A DNA stretch of 51,685 nt, from the NCBI GenBank assembly GCA_035285325.1, contig JAYKJB010000124.1:1-51685 (forward strand). Reading direction: 5' to 3'. The stretch comes from Candidatus Sericytochromatia bacterium (GTDB lineage Bacteria; Cyanobacteriota; Sericytochromatia; S15B-MN24; JAQBPE01). The notes beneath the pieces were generated by a model. The model was not told where the DNA came from, searched no databases, and saw only the letters and a program-made list of their open reading frames with translations. Positions 16,066 to 23,276 of the stretch are shown in pieces (position 1 is the stretch's first letter; each line of letters starts with the position of its first letter). The translations under genes and the position numbers were made by a program.

Positions 16066-16925
16066 CAGGGCCGCCAGACAGGGGCACCCAGGACCACCGC
16101 GGGTTCGATCGCCAGCCAGGCCCCGAGGGCGAGCAGGGCGACCAGCTCGCCGACCTGCTGGGAGGCCCCGAGCACGTCCCCGGTCACGCCCCCGACCTGC
16201 TCCCGCGCGTAACGATCCATGCCCAGCGCGCTCAGCAGGCACAGTGCCAGCACGCCCAGGGCCGCGGGCAGGGGCAGGCAGAGCAGTCCCAAGAGCAAGG
16301 CGGTCGCCAGCGCCACGAGGGGTTCCCGCCAGGAGAGCCCGACCGTGTCGGCCCCCAACCCCTCCGTGCGGGCCCGCGGTGAGCGCCAGAGCATGCCGAC
16401 GATGCCGGCGCGGCTGGCGGCATGCACCGCGACCAGCGCCGGGAGGGCCACCGCGAGCGGCAACCCGGCGATCGCCTGAATGCGCAGCAACAGGGCCCCG
16501 ACCAGTGCCAGCACGCCATACGTCCCGAGCCGCGAATCCTTCATGATCTCCAGCTTGCGGGCCACGCTCATGCCGCCGCCAAAGGCGTCGGCCACATCCC
16601 CCAGGGCATCCTCATGAAAAGCGCCCGTCAGCACGGCGGCACCCAAGGCGGCCAGCGTCGCGGCCAGCAGGGGAGGATAGTAGCCGCCCGCCAGGACGAA
16701 CATGCCCCCGACGGCAGCCCCGACCAGGCCCCCGACCAGCGGGTAATAGCGGCTGGCCGCGGCGATGTCGGCCGGCGTGACGTCGCCGGCCAGACGCAGC
16801 GGCACGCGCGTCAGGAAGATCACGGCGATCGCCATGCGACGCGGCTCCTCCTGCCAGAAGGGGCGCTGGATCGGTGCCACGGGCACGACCACGGCCGCAT
16901 CGGTCGGCGCAGGTTCCGGGTTCAC
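16065..16925 (-). CDS. cobS: Adenosylcobinamide-GDP ribazoletransferase (cobalamin synthase)
   Basis: The 286-residue integral membrane protein joins adenosylcobinamide-GDP and alpha-ribazole (phosphate) to make adenosylcobalamin (phosphate). Family motifs are seen: FLTRVPL near the N-terminus, RYYPLVGGLVGA, the Mg-binding-type HEDALGDVADAFGGG, KDSRLGTYG, and SRAGIVGMLW. Hydrophobic stretches support several membrane segments. GTG 16925 is used because GGAGG lies seven bases upstream; GTGA overlaps the stop of the upstream BluB-CobT gene, and the 3' end overlaps cobC. About 30 Pro/Ala/Val-rich residues precede the usual start, which is slightly long for the family. Confidence 0.95.
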   Translation of the reverse strand: MNPEPAPTDAAVVVPVAPIQRPFWQEEPRRMAIAVIFLTRVPLRLAGDVTPADIAAASRYYPLVGGLVGAAVGGMFVLAGGYYPPLLAATLAALGAAVLTGAFHEDALGDVADAFGGGMSVARKLEIMKDSRLGTYGVLALVGALLLRIQAIAGLPLAVALPALVAVHAASRAGIVGMLWRSPRARTEGLGADTVGLSWREPLVALATALLLGLLCLPLPAALGVLALCLLSALGMDRYAREQVGGVTGDVLGASQQVGELVALLALGAWLAIEPAVVLGAPVWRP

Positions 16926-18727
16926 GTCTGGCCTCCGGCCGCAAGCGGCTCTTCGAGGTTGGCTTCCTCGTAAGTCGATACCTCGGCCGAGACCCGCACG
17001 GCGGCCTTCAACAAGCCGAAGGCCAGGGCCGCGCCGCTGGCCTCGCCCAGACGCAGGCCCCAATCGAGCATGGGCACCAGTTCCAGGGCCGCGAGCACGC
17101 GGTCATGCGCGGGCTCCGCGGAGCGCGTGGCGGCAATCAGGGCCGTACGGCAGGCCGGTGTGCGCGCCGCCGCGATCAGCGCGGCCGCCCCGACAATGAA
17201 GCCGTCCAGCAAGACCGGCACCCCACGCGCCGCCGCCGCCTCGATCGCCCCGACCATGCCGGCGATCTCATAGCCACCCAGACAGCGCAGGGCCTCGCTG
17301 GGATCGAGCCGGGCGGCCGCCCCGTGCAGGGCCAGCGCGCGGGTCAGCACCTCCTGCTTGCGGGCCAGGCCCCGCGGCCCCAGCCCGGCGCCGGGCCCCA
17401 GCACCTCGGTCGGCGTCAGCCCCAACTGCACCGCCACCAGCGCCGAGGCGGCGGTGGTGTTGCCGATGCCCATCTCGCCCAGCACCAGCAGATCCAGCTC
17501 GGGCAAGCGCGTGACCGTTTCAGCCCCGGCGGCGATCGCCTGGGCCAGCTCGGCCGGGGTCATGGCCGCTTCCTGGCAGAAATTGCGGGTGCCGCGCCGC
17601 ACCTTGGCATCCAGCAGCGCATCGGCCGCGCCGAAATCATGGTCGACGCCGAGATCGGCCACCAGCAGACCGGCGCCGGTTTCGCGGGCCAGCGCGTTGA
17701 CCACGCCGCCGCCACTGAGAAAGCGATAGACCATCATGGCAGTGGCCTCGGGCTTGTAGGCACTGACGCCCTCCTCGCGCGCCACGCCGTGATCGCCGGC
17801 CATCACCACGATCCAGGGCGCCCGCAGGGTCGGCCGCATGCGCCGCTGCACCTCGGCCAGCTGCAGCGCCAGCGCTTCCAGCCGCCCGAGTGCGCCGCGC
17901 GGGGTGGGCAGGCGGCGAAAGCGGCGACGCAACAGGTCAGCCCCCAGCACGCCCTCGGCCGGATCGTCCGGCGGATGCCAGGAGCAGGGGGCCGGGGCCA
18001 GCACGACCGGCAGGTCCGGTGCGGGCAGGCCGGTCGGAGGGGGGGGCGCCCCGGCCGGCGCCTCGGCGAAGGGTCGCGCCACGCCCCAGCGATCCGCAAA
18101 CACCAGCGAATCCAGCGGCAGGCTCTCGCGCCAGCCGACCCGCCCCAGCAGCGGACTGGTCGGCAGCTCGACCGGATGGCCCAGGCACAGGTAGGCCACC
18201 GGCACCACCCCATCGGGCAGACCGAGCAGGGCCGCGATGTGCGCAGGTTCCATCAGGCTCATCCAGCCAACCCCCAGGCCCTCGGCCCGTGCCGCCAGCC
18301 AGAGGTTCTGCACGGCCAGGCAGGTGCTGTAGAGGTCCATCTCACGCATGGTCGCGCGCCCGAGCACATGCTCGCCGCCGCGGCCGCGATCGCACGTGAC
18401 CAGCAGATTCACCGGCGCATCCAGGATGCCCTGCAGCTTCAGCGCCTGGTAGGCGGCCTGGCGATCGCCGGCATGCAGCTGCGAGGCGCGGGCGTTGACG
18501 GCGCGAAAGTGGTCATAGACCTCCTGACGCAGGGTCGGGTCTTGCACCAGGATGAAGTTCCAGGGCTGCATGCGCCCGACCGAAGGGGCCTGGTGGGCGG
18601 CCTCCAAGATGCGCCAGAGCGTGGCCTCCGGCACCGGGTCGGGCCGATAGGCGCGCACGTCGCGACGCTCGCGGATGGCGCGATAGACCGCCTCGCGTTC
18701 GGCGGACGAGAAGTGAGGGTCGTGCAT
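16922..18727 (-). CDS. bluB/cobT: BluB-CobT fusion: DMB synthase and DMB phosphoribosyltransferase
   Basis: The 601-residue protein joins two enzymes of lower-ligand synthesis. Residues 1-215 are BluB-like, a nitroreductase-fold enzyme that breaks down FMNH2 to 5,6-dimethylbenzimidazole: AIRERRDVRAYRPDPV, HQAPSVGRMQPWNF, GVGWMSLMEP and CLGHPVELP. A Pro/Ala-rich linker follows. Residues from about 245 to 590 are CobT: MAGDHGVAREEGVSAYKPE, FLSGGGVVNALA, LLVLGEMGIGNTTAASAL and the catalytic-Glu segment LRLGEASGAALA. CobT moves phosphoribose from nicotinate mononucleotide to DMB. Fusion would pass DMB directly to the next enzyme. It follows an unknown gene by six bases and overlaps cobS by four, so all four genes appear to form one operon. 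Confidence 0.93.
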   Translation of the reverse strand: MHDPHFSSAEREAVYRAIRERRDVRAYRPDPVPEATLWRILEAAHQAPSVGRMQPWNFILVQDPTLRQEVYDHFRAVNARASQLHAGDRQAAYQALKLQGILDAPVNLLVTCDRGRGGEHVLGRATMREMDLYSTCLAVQNLWLAARAEGLGVGWMSLMEPAHIAALLGLPDGVVPVAYLCLGHPVELPTSPLLGRVGWRESLPLDSLVFADRWGVARPFAEAPAGAPPPPTGLPAPDLPVVLAPAPCSWHPPDDPAEGVLGADLLRRRFRRLPTPRGALGRLEALALQLAEVQRRMRPTLRAPWIVVMAGDHGVAREEGVSAYKPEATAMMVYRFLSGGGVVNALARETGAGLLVADLGVDHDFGAADALLDAKVRRGTRNFCQEAAMTPAELAQAIAAGAETVTRLPELDLLVLGEMGIGNTTAASALVAVQLGLTPTEVLGPGAGLGPRGLARKQEVLTRALALHGAAARLDPSEALRCLGGYEIAGMVGAIEAAAARGVPVLLDGFIVGAAALIAAARTPACRTALIAATRSAEPAHDRVLAALELVPMLDWGLRLGEASGAALAFGLLKAAVRVSAEVSTYEEANLEEPLAAGGQT

Positions 18728-18733
18728 GAAAAC

Positions 18734-19360
18734 CTAGAAGGTGGGCAACTTGTCGCCGAGCCCCTTGACCCAGCGGCGCACGCTGTTGGGGTCGGTTTTG
18801 ACGGCATCATACGCCTGGCTCATCCGCTGCACCAGGGCCAGTCGGTCGAAGACCGGCCGGAACGGCACGAACTGATAGACGAAGTCCGCCGTCTGCAAAA
18901 CCACGTGGGCCGGGCCATCCAGCGCCCTGGCCGTGCGGCCGAGGTCGCGGCTGGCGGCGCGCACCAGCGGTCCATTGGAGAACTGTTCCAGATTCTTGCG
19001 GGCCGCCACCACGCCCTGGTTGTGGCGCACCACGCCGGCCCGCCCCTCACGGGCCATCCAGGTGCGGGCGCGGGAGAGCCCGAGGCGATCGCCAGCGCCA
19101 TCCATCGAAGGGCTCATGCGACGCATCAGGCGCTCCTGGCGCTGCCAGCCGGCTTCCACCCAGCCCACCTTGCGACCGATCTCGCGCACGCTGGCGGCAG
19201 GAGGCAGCAGGGCGATCGGCTTGACGGCCTGCTCGGCCGCCCGAGCGGCCACGGGCGCCAGTTCCTCGCCGACCTCCCGGCTCGTGCGCACCGCGGCCTG
19301 GCGAGCAGTCGGCATCGCGTGCTTGACCGTGCTGGCGACTGCTTTCGAAAGGATCGACAT
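18734..19360 (-). CDS. Hypothetical protein heading the cobamide operon
   Basis: The 208-residue protein is basic, mainly helical, and has no signal peptide or convincing membrane segment. Its N-terminus (MSILSKAVASTVKHAMPTAR) resembles in composition that of the divergent gene at 19799 (MPITSQVVRQLAAKPTAQ), both Ala/Arg/Thr-rich and amphipathic. A distant relationship or shared targeting is possible. No known domain is recognised. ATG 19360 has GAGGAA upstream. The stop lies six bases before the BluB-CobT start, which has a poor ribosome site of its own, so the two are probably translated from one message. A SARP-type repeat lies at 19418-19449. Confidence 0.75.
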   Translation of the reverse strand: MSILSKAVASTVKHAMPTARQAAVRTSREVGEELAPVAARAAEQAVKPIALLPPAASVREIGRKVGWVEAGWQRQERLMRRMSPSMDGAGDRLGLSRARTWMAREGRAGVVRHNQGVVAARKNLEQFSNGPLVRAASRDLGRTARALDGPAHVVLQTADFVYQFVPFRPVFDRLALVQRMSQAYDAVKTDPNSVRRWVKGLGDKLPTF

Positions 19361-19417
19361 GGCAGGGATTCCTCACACACCACCCCGGGCGCCACCCGAC
19401 CAGGGCTCACATGAAAG

Positions 19418-19449
19418 GAGATGGTCAGCCCGGGTTTCACCCCAGTTCC
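19418..19449 (-). promoter_or_regulatory. Degenerate SARP-type repeat upstream of the cobamide operon
   Basis: On the minus strand GGAACT (19449-19444) and GAAACC (19438-19433) are 11 bases apart, and CATCTC (19423-19418) stands at the same distance as the -10 in the other copies. It is the weakest of the five copies. Confidence 0.45.
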
Positions 19450-19667
19450 AGCAGGAACATCTCCTCATTAACATCGGATTAATTTCCGGAAGTCGATCTG
19501 GATGCGCCGTTAGCGGCCAGGGATCCGTGCTGACGGGCCCAGTTCAGATTTGGGCCTTCAAAATCCCAGCATCAGTGACCGAAAATCAGTCCCCAGCTTG
19601 AATTGAGACCCTATCGCCGCGTCTGAAAATCAATTTAAACAAAACACAAAGTCGGACGGGCGAGTTC

Positions 19668-19699
19668 GGAACCGACCCGGAACCAGGGCGATGGAAACA
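19668..19699 (+). promoter_or_regulatory. SARP-type direct repeat upstream of the 19799 gene
   Basis: GGAACC at 19668 and 19679 (11-bp period) is followed by the weak -10 candidate GAAACA at 19694-19699. The 438-base divergent region 19361-19798 holds this box, the one at 19418-19449 and an AT-rich block at 19466-19490; no gene is seen in it. Confidence 0.55.
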
Positions 19700-19798
19700 G
19701 AAGGTGGTTGGTCGTTCACCGACCGTGTGTGTGAGAACCAGCTTCGCCCCCGCGCCGGTGGCGCCCGCGAAGCGGATGTGAGAGAAGGAATCCGACCC

Positions 19799-20704
19799 AT
19801 GCCCATCACCAGCCAGGTTGTCCGCCAGCTCGCCGCCAAGCCAACCGCCCAGGCTGCCCGCCAGGCGGCCAAGCGCACCAGCCAGGCGGCCACCCGCGTC
19901 GCCGGGGATGAGTTGGCCACCCGCAGCGCCACCAAGGTGGGTCGCACGGTCGCGGCCAAGGCGGCGGCCCAGGCCGTCATGGCGCCGCCGGTGCTGACCA
20001 AGAAGGCCACCCAGCTGCTGACCGGCGCGGGCGTCACCAAGCTGGTCGCCAGCGAAGCGCTGACGGCCGGCGATCTGGTCTTCCAGCAAGCCATCAAGCA
20101 GGGCCTCAAGCAAACGGACGCGCTGGCCCTGGCCAGCCAGCGCATCGCGGAAAAGCTCGGCACCGCCGGCGTGAACACGGAGCTGGTCACGGCGCTCACC
20201 AACGGCCTGCGGCCGGCCACGCGCGCCCAGCTGGGCAAGTCGGCGGCAGCCGGACGCGTCACGCGCAGCGTCAAGAAGGCCGCCGGCAAGACCAAGCCGG
20301 TGGTGAATCCCGTCCCCGGCAAGCCGGTCCCCGTGGCCCCGCAACCGCCTGTGGCCACCAAGCCGGCTCCCAAGGCACCGCCCGCGGCCAAACCGATCGC
20401 CAAGACGCCCCCCCGGCCCACCGGCACCCCCGCCCCGATCCGGCGGGCCGCCGAAGACCTGGCCCTGCTCGGCACCGCCGCCTACGAGGCCGGTCGGCTC
20501 ACCCGGCGGGCGGCCGATGCCACCTACCGCGCTGGGCAGGCCACCCGCGCCTACGTCGCGGAGGGCGGCATCACCCGGAGCTGGCAAGGCGCCTGGGCCC
20601 GCCACGACCAGGCCTATCAGACCATGCAGCGCGAACTCACGGAAACGACGCAGGCCGCCGGCCAGTGGGTGAAGCAGCTGGCCACGCGGGTGATCAGCGG
20701 CTAA
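19799..20704 (+). CDS. Hypothetical Ala/Lys-rich helical protein
   Basis: The 301-residue protein is strongly basic and rich in Ala, Thr, Lys and Arg. Residues 1-160 look like a series of amphipathic helices, residues 165-215 are a Pro/Lys-rich linker (many KPxPxAP steps), and residues 220-301 return to helix (RRAAEDLALLGTAAYEAG, QGAWARHDQAYQTMQREL). It has no signal peptide and no recognised domain. Such composition fits a nucleoid-associated, structural or exported effector-like protein, but none can be shown. ATG 19799 has AAGGA upstream. It is divergent from the cobamide operon and carries its own SARP-type box and terminator. Confidence 0.7.
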   Translation: MPITSQVVRQLAAKPTAQAARQAAKRTSQAATRVAGDELATRSATKVGRTVAAKAAAQAVMAPPVLTKKATQLLTGAGVTKLVASEALTAGDLVFQQAIKQGLKQTDALALASQRIAEKLGTAGVNTELVTALTNGLRPATRAQLGKSAAAGRVTRSVKKAAGKTKPVVNPVPGKPVPVAPQPPVATKPAPKAPPAAKPIAKTPPRPTGTPAPIRRAAEDLALLGTAAYEAGRLTRRAADATYRAGQATRAYVAEGGITRSWQGAWARHDQAYQTMQRELTETTQAAGQWVKQLATRVISG

Positions 20705-20727
20705 ACCCGATCCACTGCTCGAAGCTC

Positions 20728-20756
20728 GAGGCCAGGGGAGCAAGTCCCCTGGCCTC
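20728..20756 (+). terminator. Terminator after the 19799 gene
   Basis: A perfect 12-bp stem GAGGCCAGGGGA / TCCCCTGGCCTC with loop GCAAG is followed by the weak T-tract TGGTCTTG. Confidence 0.75.
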
Positions 20757-20774
20757 TGGTCTTGCCTGACCCTG

Positions 20775-20958
20775 GAAACGCCTATCGAGGGGCGTTTCAC
20801 AGGCGGGCAAGCTGGAATCCCTGACGGCAGCCCATAGGGACTGCGGAGACAAGATACGCACGCGCCTCCCGTCTTGTTCATCGCACAGGTGGACTACCAA
20901 TGAAGCCATCCCACGAAGCCAAATGGCTTCATGGGGACCGTTTGAAGCCGGGTATAAG
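20775..20958 (+). promoter_or_regulatory. Two inverted repeats and a -10 upstream of the barrel-like gene
   Basis: GAAACGCC (20775-20782) pairs with GGCGTTTC (20791-20798). TGAAGCCAT (20901-20909) pairs with ATGGCTTCA (20923-20931), and the half-site GAAGCC recurs at 20915 and 20944. TATAAG at 20953-20958 is a possible -10 for the gene at 21003. The second palindrome sits where an operator would be expected. Confidence 0.45.
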
Positions 20959-21002
20959 GGCAGCGGTTCAACGCCATACGATGCTTGAAAGGGACGCTTA
21001 CC

Positions 21003-21494
21003 GTGAAACGCCTGGCGCTTGCTCTCTCTGTCGCCCTGCTCTGTAGCCAGCCCGCATCCGCCTCGGCACAGACGAACGCGGTCCCGGGAACCGCCGTGGA
21101 ACGCCAAGGGCTGGGGATGTCCGTCAGCTGGATTGCCGGCTCAGGCCTGACTTACTTCCGCACCTTCCCGAACGGCTTCGGCTACCACGTGGCAGGTGTG
21201 GGTTGGGGGCAGGGCGCCAGTGGCTTCTGGAACGTCGGCGGCGCCCTCACCAAGGAACTGGCCCGCCATTCTTCAGGCTCGCTCTACGGCCTGCTCGCCA
21301 GCGGTGCGGGCATCTCGCTTTTCTCGGGCATGGGCGGGTTGTCAGGCGGCACCAGTCCGCAGATCAACGTCGCGCCAGGAGCCGGTTTCACCTGGGGCAA
21401 TTTCTTTTTCGAGGGCGGCATGTCCTTCTTTTACAACGACCAGGGTTTTGGCTACACGCCAGCCTTCGGCGGCGGGTTGCTGTGGTGGTTCTGA
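21003..21494 (+). CDS. Small exported beta-barrel-like protein
   Basis: The 163-residue protein has a signal peptide (VKRLALALSVALLCSQPASASA, cleavage near ASA-Q). The mature part consists of short alternating strands rich in Gly and aromatic residues (LGMSVSWIAGSGLTYFRTF, GYHVAGVGWGQG, FFFEGGMSFFYND) and ends in LLWWF. The terminal Phe is typical of outer-membrane barrels recognised by the BAM complex, so a small outer-membrane protein is the best guess. GTG 21003 is chosen because AAAGGGA lies eight bases upstream and it opens the signal peptide; a TTG further upstream is possible. The stop overlaps the next ATG (TGATG), which couples it to a lipoprotein. Confidence 0.75.
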   Translation: MKRLALALSVALLCSQPASASAQTNAVPGTAVERQGLGMSVSWIAGSGLTYFRTFPNGFGYHVAGVGWGQGASGFWNVGGALTKELARHSSGSLYGLLASGAGISLFSGMGGLSGGTSPQINVAPGAGFTWGNFFFEGGMSFFYNDQGFGYTPAFGGGLLWWF

Positions 21495-22069
21495 TGACAC
21501 ACCTCATTCGTCGCGCGGCCTGGATCGTGGTCACCGGAGCCCTGCTCGCAAGTTCGGGATGCGTTCCGTTCGGCAGTTCCGCCCGTACGATGCGGCCTGA
21601 AATCACCTCGATGATGAAGTTTGCCGCGTATCCCGGCGCCACGACCCTGTCGACGGAACCTTTCGGGGCCAATGATCCGCTGGGCTTGCCCAGTTCCGGT
21701 GCCATGCGGACCTTGCAGACCAAAGACACCCCCTCCCGCGTGTTCGCGCATTACCAGAAATTGCACGCCCGCTACGAAAAAGAGGGCTGGACCCTGGAGA
21801 GCGGTACCTGGGCTGATGAGGGCGGGGACCAGATTCCGGAAAACTACGAACGGGCCATTCGCATCACCCTGGCCTTGAAACAAAAAATGCGCATTGAAAT
21901 CAACGTGGCACCCGAATTTGAAGTCAATGACAGCGTCTCTGCTTCCCCTGCGCCGTCGCCGACTCCATCCGCGCCATCAGCGGACGTGCCCACTCCCAGC
22001 CCGAGCCCATCAAGCTCTCCGGGCGTCAAGAAGACCTGGAAGGTGACCCAATCATTCTGGGTTTACTGA
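21494..22069 (+). CDS. Hypothetical lipoprotein coupled to the barrel-like protein
   Basis: The 191-residue protein has a signal peptide with lipobox LASSGC. The mature domain (about 30-150) begins with MMKFAAYPGATTL and contains FAHYQKLHARYEKEGW, a pattern seen in small alpha/beta lipoproteins where a helix packs on a sheet and the start tracks YPGA; no family name can be given safely. A Ser/Pro-rich tail (SASPAPSPTPSAPS) follows and the protein ends in a short beta segment. It overlaps the barrel-like gene by one base, so the two are probably made together and may form an envelope pair. Confidence 0.75.
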   Translation: MTHLIRRAAWIVVTGALLASSGCVPFGSSARTMRPEITSMMKFAAYPGATTLSTEPFGANDPLGLPSSGAMRTLQTKDTPSRVFAHYQKLHARYEKEGWTLESGTWADEGGDQIPENYERAIRITLALKQKMRIEINVAPEFEVNDSVSASPAPSPTPSAPSADVPTPSPSPSSSPGVKKTWKVTQSFWVY

Positions 22070-22076
22070 CGTGGCA

Positions 22077-22117
22077 GGTTCGTGTGGCCAGCTCGTATAA
22101 AGACGGCCACACGAACC
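22077..22117. terminator. Bidirectional terminator between convergent genes
   Basis: A perfect 13-bp stem GGTTCGTGTGGCC / GGCCACACGAACC with a 15-base AT-rich loop lies between the stop codons of the lipoprotein gene and the minus-strand papain-like gene. Confidence 0.7.
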
Positions 22118-22130
22118 CCGTCTGAATCGT

Positions 22131-23093
22131 TCAGGCCGGCACGTAGATGCCGAGCACGTGACCATTGCCGGGCGGGAAGTTCTGCGGGCCGCCGTAGCCC
22201 ATCTCGCCGCCGTTGGCGAACCAGCCCTGGCCCGTGGCGATCGCGATGTCACCGGCCACCGGGTGGGACGTCCCGGGCGTGTTGGGCTTCACCACCACGA
22301 TCGCGCCGGGAGGGGCCTGATAGGGGTTGTCGAGGGCCAATTTCTTGAGGCCGTAACGTGCGGGGTCGGCATCGACCAGCTCAGCGAAGTTCTTGGCGTA
22401 AGCGCCCGACAGCGCGGGCGCGTTGGCACCGAAGGCGCCATATTTCACACCGAACTTCTCCAGGTAGTCGGCCACATGTGAATAGCACATGCCGTCCGGC
22501 CGCTTGCCCTGGGACTTCTGGATGGCCAGCTGCGCCAGATTGGCCATCTCGCCTTTGGCATCACCGGACAGCGGCAGATTGGGGTCAACCCCGGCCAGCG
22601 GCGCCGGCTTGGTTCGAAAGGCGCGCGAGGCCACGCCGGTTGCCATCTCCGCGAGAAAACCCGCGCGCTGCGCTTCCGGCACCTGGGCGGCGATCGCCTC
22701 CTGCTGGAACTTGGGCATGTTGGCCCACTGGTCGGCCGTGATTGCCTTGCCGTTGGCCGCCCAGACCGGCACCCCGGAGGGGTCCAGCTTGTACAGGCGC
22801 CCCTGGGCATCGGGCCGATGACCGAAATTCAGTTCCACCTTGGAGTCCGGGCCGCCCCAGGTCTTGCCGGTGTCCGGGGCAGGACGCGCAGCACTCGTCG
22901 CAGGCAGGGTGAGCTGACTCACCGGCCCGGGCGCGGTCGTCCGGTTGCCGTCGGCCGCGATGGCGGGACTTCCGGGCAGGGCTGGCGCAGCCGGCACCTG
23001 AGGAGCTGCAGCCGTGGGAAGCGTGGGCGCAGCCGCCGGCAGAGAACCTGCCAGAGGTGAAGTGGACGCACGCAGTGGCCCCGAATTCGACAT
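22131..23093 (-). CDS. Papain-like (CHAP/NlpC-type) protein, paralogue of the 14334 gene
   Basis: The 320-residue protein shares the middle and C-terminal regions of the protein at 14334 but has no PG-binding domain. Its first 90 residues are instead a Ser/Ala/Pro-rich tail. Common blocks are NFGHR, QWANMPKFQQEAI, GKRPDGMCYSHVADYLE, LKKLALDNPY.APPGAIVVV, SHPVAGDIAIATGQG and ANGGEMGYGG, ending GIYVPA in both. Candidate catalytic residues are the Cys in GMCYSHV and the His in SHPVAGD. There is no Sec signal. ATG 23093 is used because GAGGAG stands about eight bases upstream; ATG two codons earlier is too close. No SARP-type box is seen upstream; an AT-rich block at 23186-23212 may carry its promoter. 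Confidence 0.8.
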   Translation of the reverse strand: MSNSGPLRASTSPLAGSLPAAAPTLPTAAAPQVPAAPALPGSPAIAADGNRTTAPGPVSQLTLPATSAARPAPDTGKTWGGPDSKVELNFGHRPDAQGRLYKLDPSGVPVWAANGKAITADQWANMPKFQQEAIAAQVPEAQRAGFLAEMATGVASRAFRTKPAPLAGVDPNLPLSGDAKGEMANLAQLAIQKSQGKRPDGMCYSHVADYLEKFGVKYGAFGANAPALSGAYAKNFAELVDADPARYGLKKLALDNPYQAPPGAIVVVKPNTPGTSHPVAGDIAIATGQGWFANGGEMGYGGPQNFPPGNGHVLGIYVPA

Positions 23094-23225
23094 GAACATT
23101 CTCCTCAGCGAGCGGCCTTGCTGCCGCACCAACACCCTCATGCATGTATCACCCGGGACACGTCCGGCGTGACGTCAAATGCCTGTTAAGTCAATTAAAT
23201 CTATTTAATAAACTCACCTGACAGA

Positions 23226-23262
23226 AGGGCCCGCCGCGATCGCCATGATCGCAGCGGGCCCT
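23226..23262 (-). terminator. Terminator of the rpmH-khpB gene run
   Basis: A 9-bp stem AGGGCCCGC / GCGGGCCCT is extended inward by GCGATC / GATCGC and lies just after the khpB stop codon. It contains a HIP1 octamer and is followed on the minus strand by TTCTGT. Confidence 0.75.
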
Positions 23263-23276
23263 CTCCCTGAAAGGGA

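Noticed and set aside
19361-19470. Cobalamin riboswitch upstream of the cobamide operon
   Set aside because: No B12-box-like sequence or matching stem pattern was found between the promoter candidate and the start codon.
20757-20900. GEMM (c-di-GMP) or other riboswitch before the barrel-like gene
   Set aside because: Hairpins are present but the conserved bases of known classes are not; recorded only as inverted repeats.
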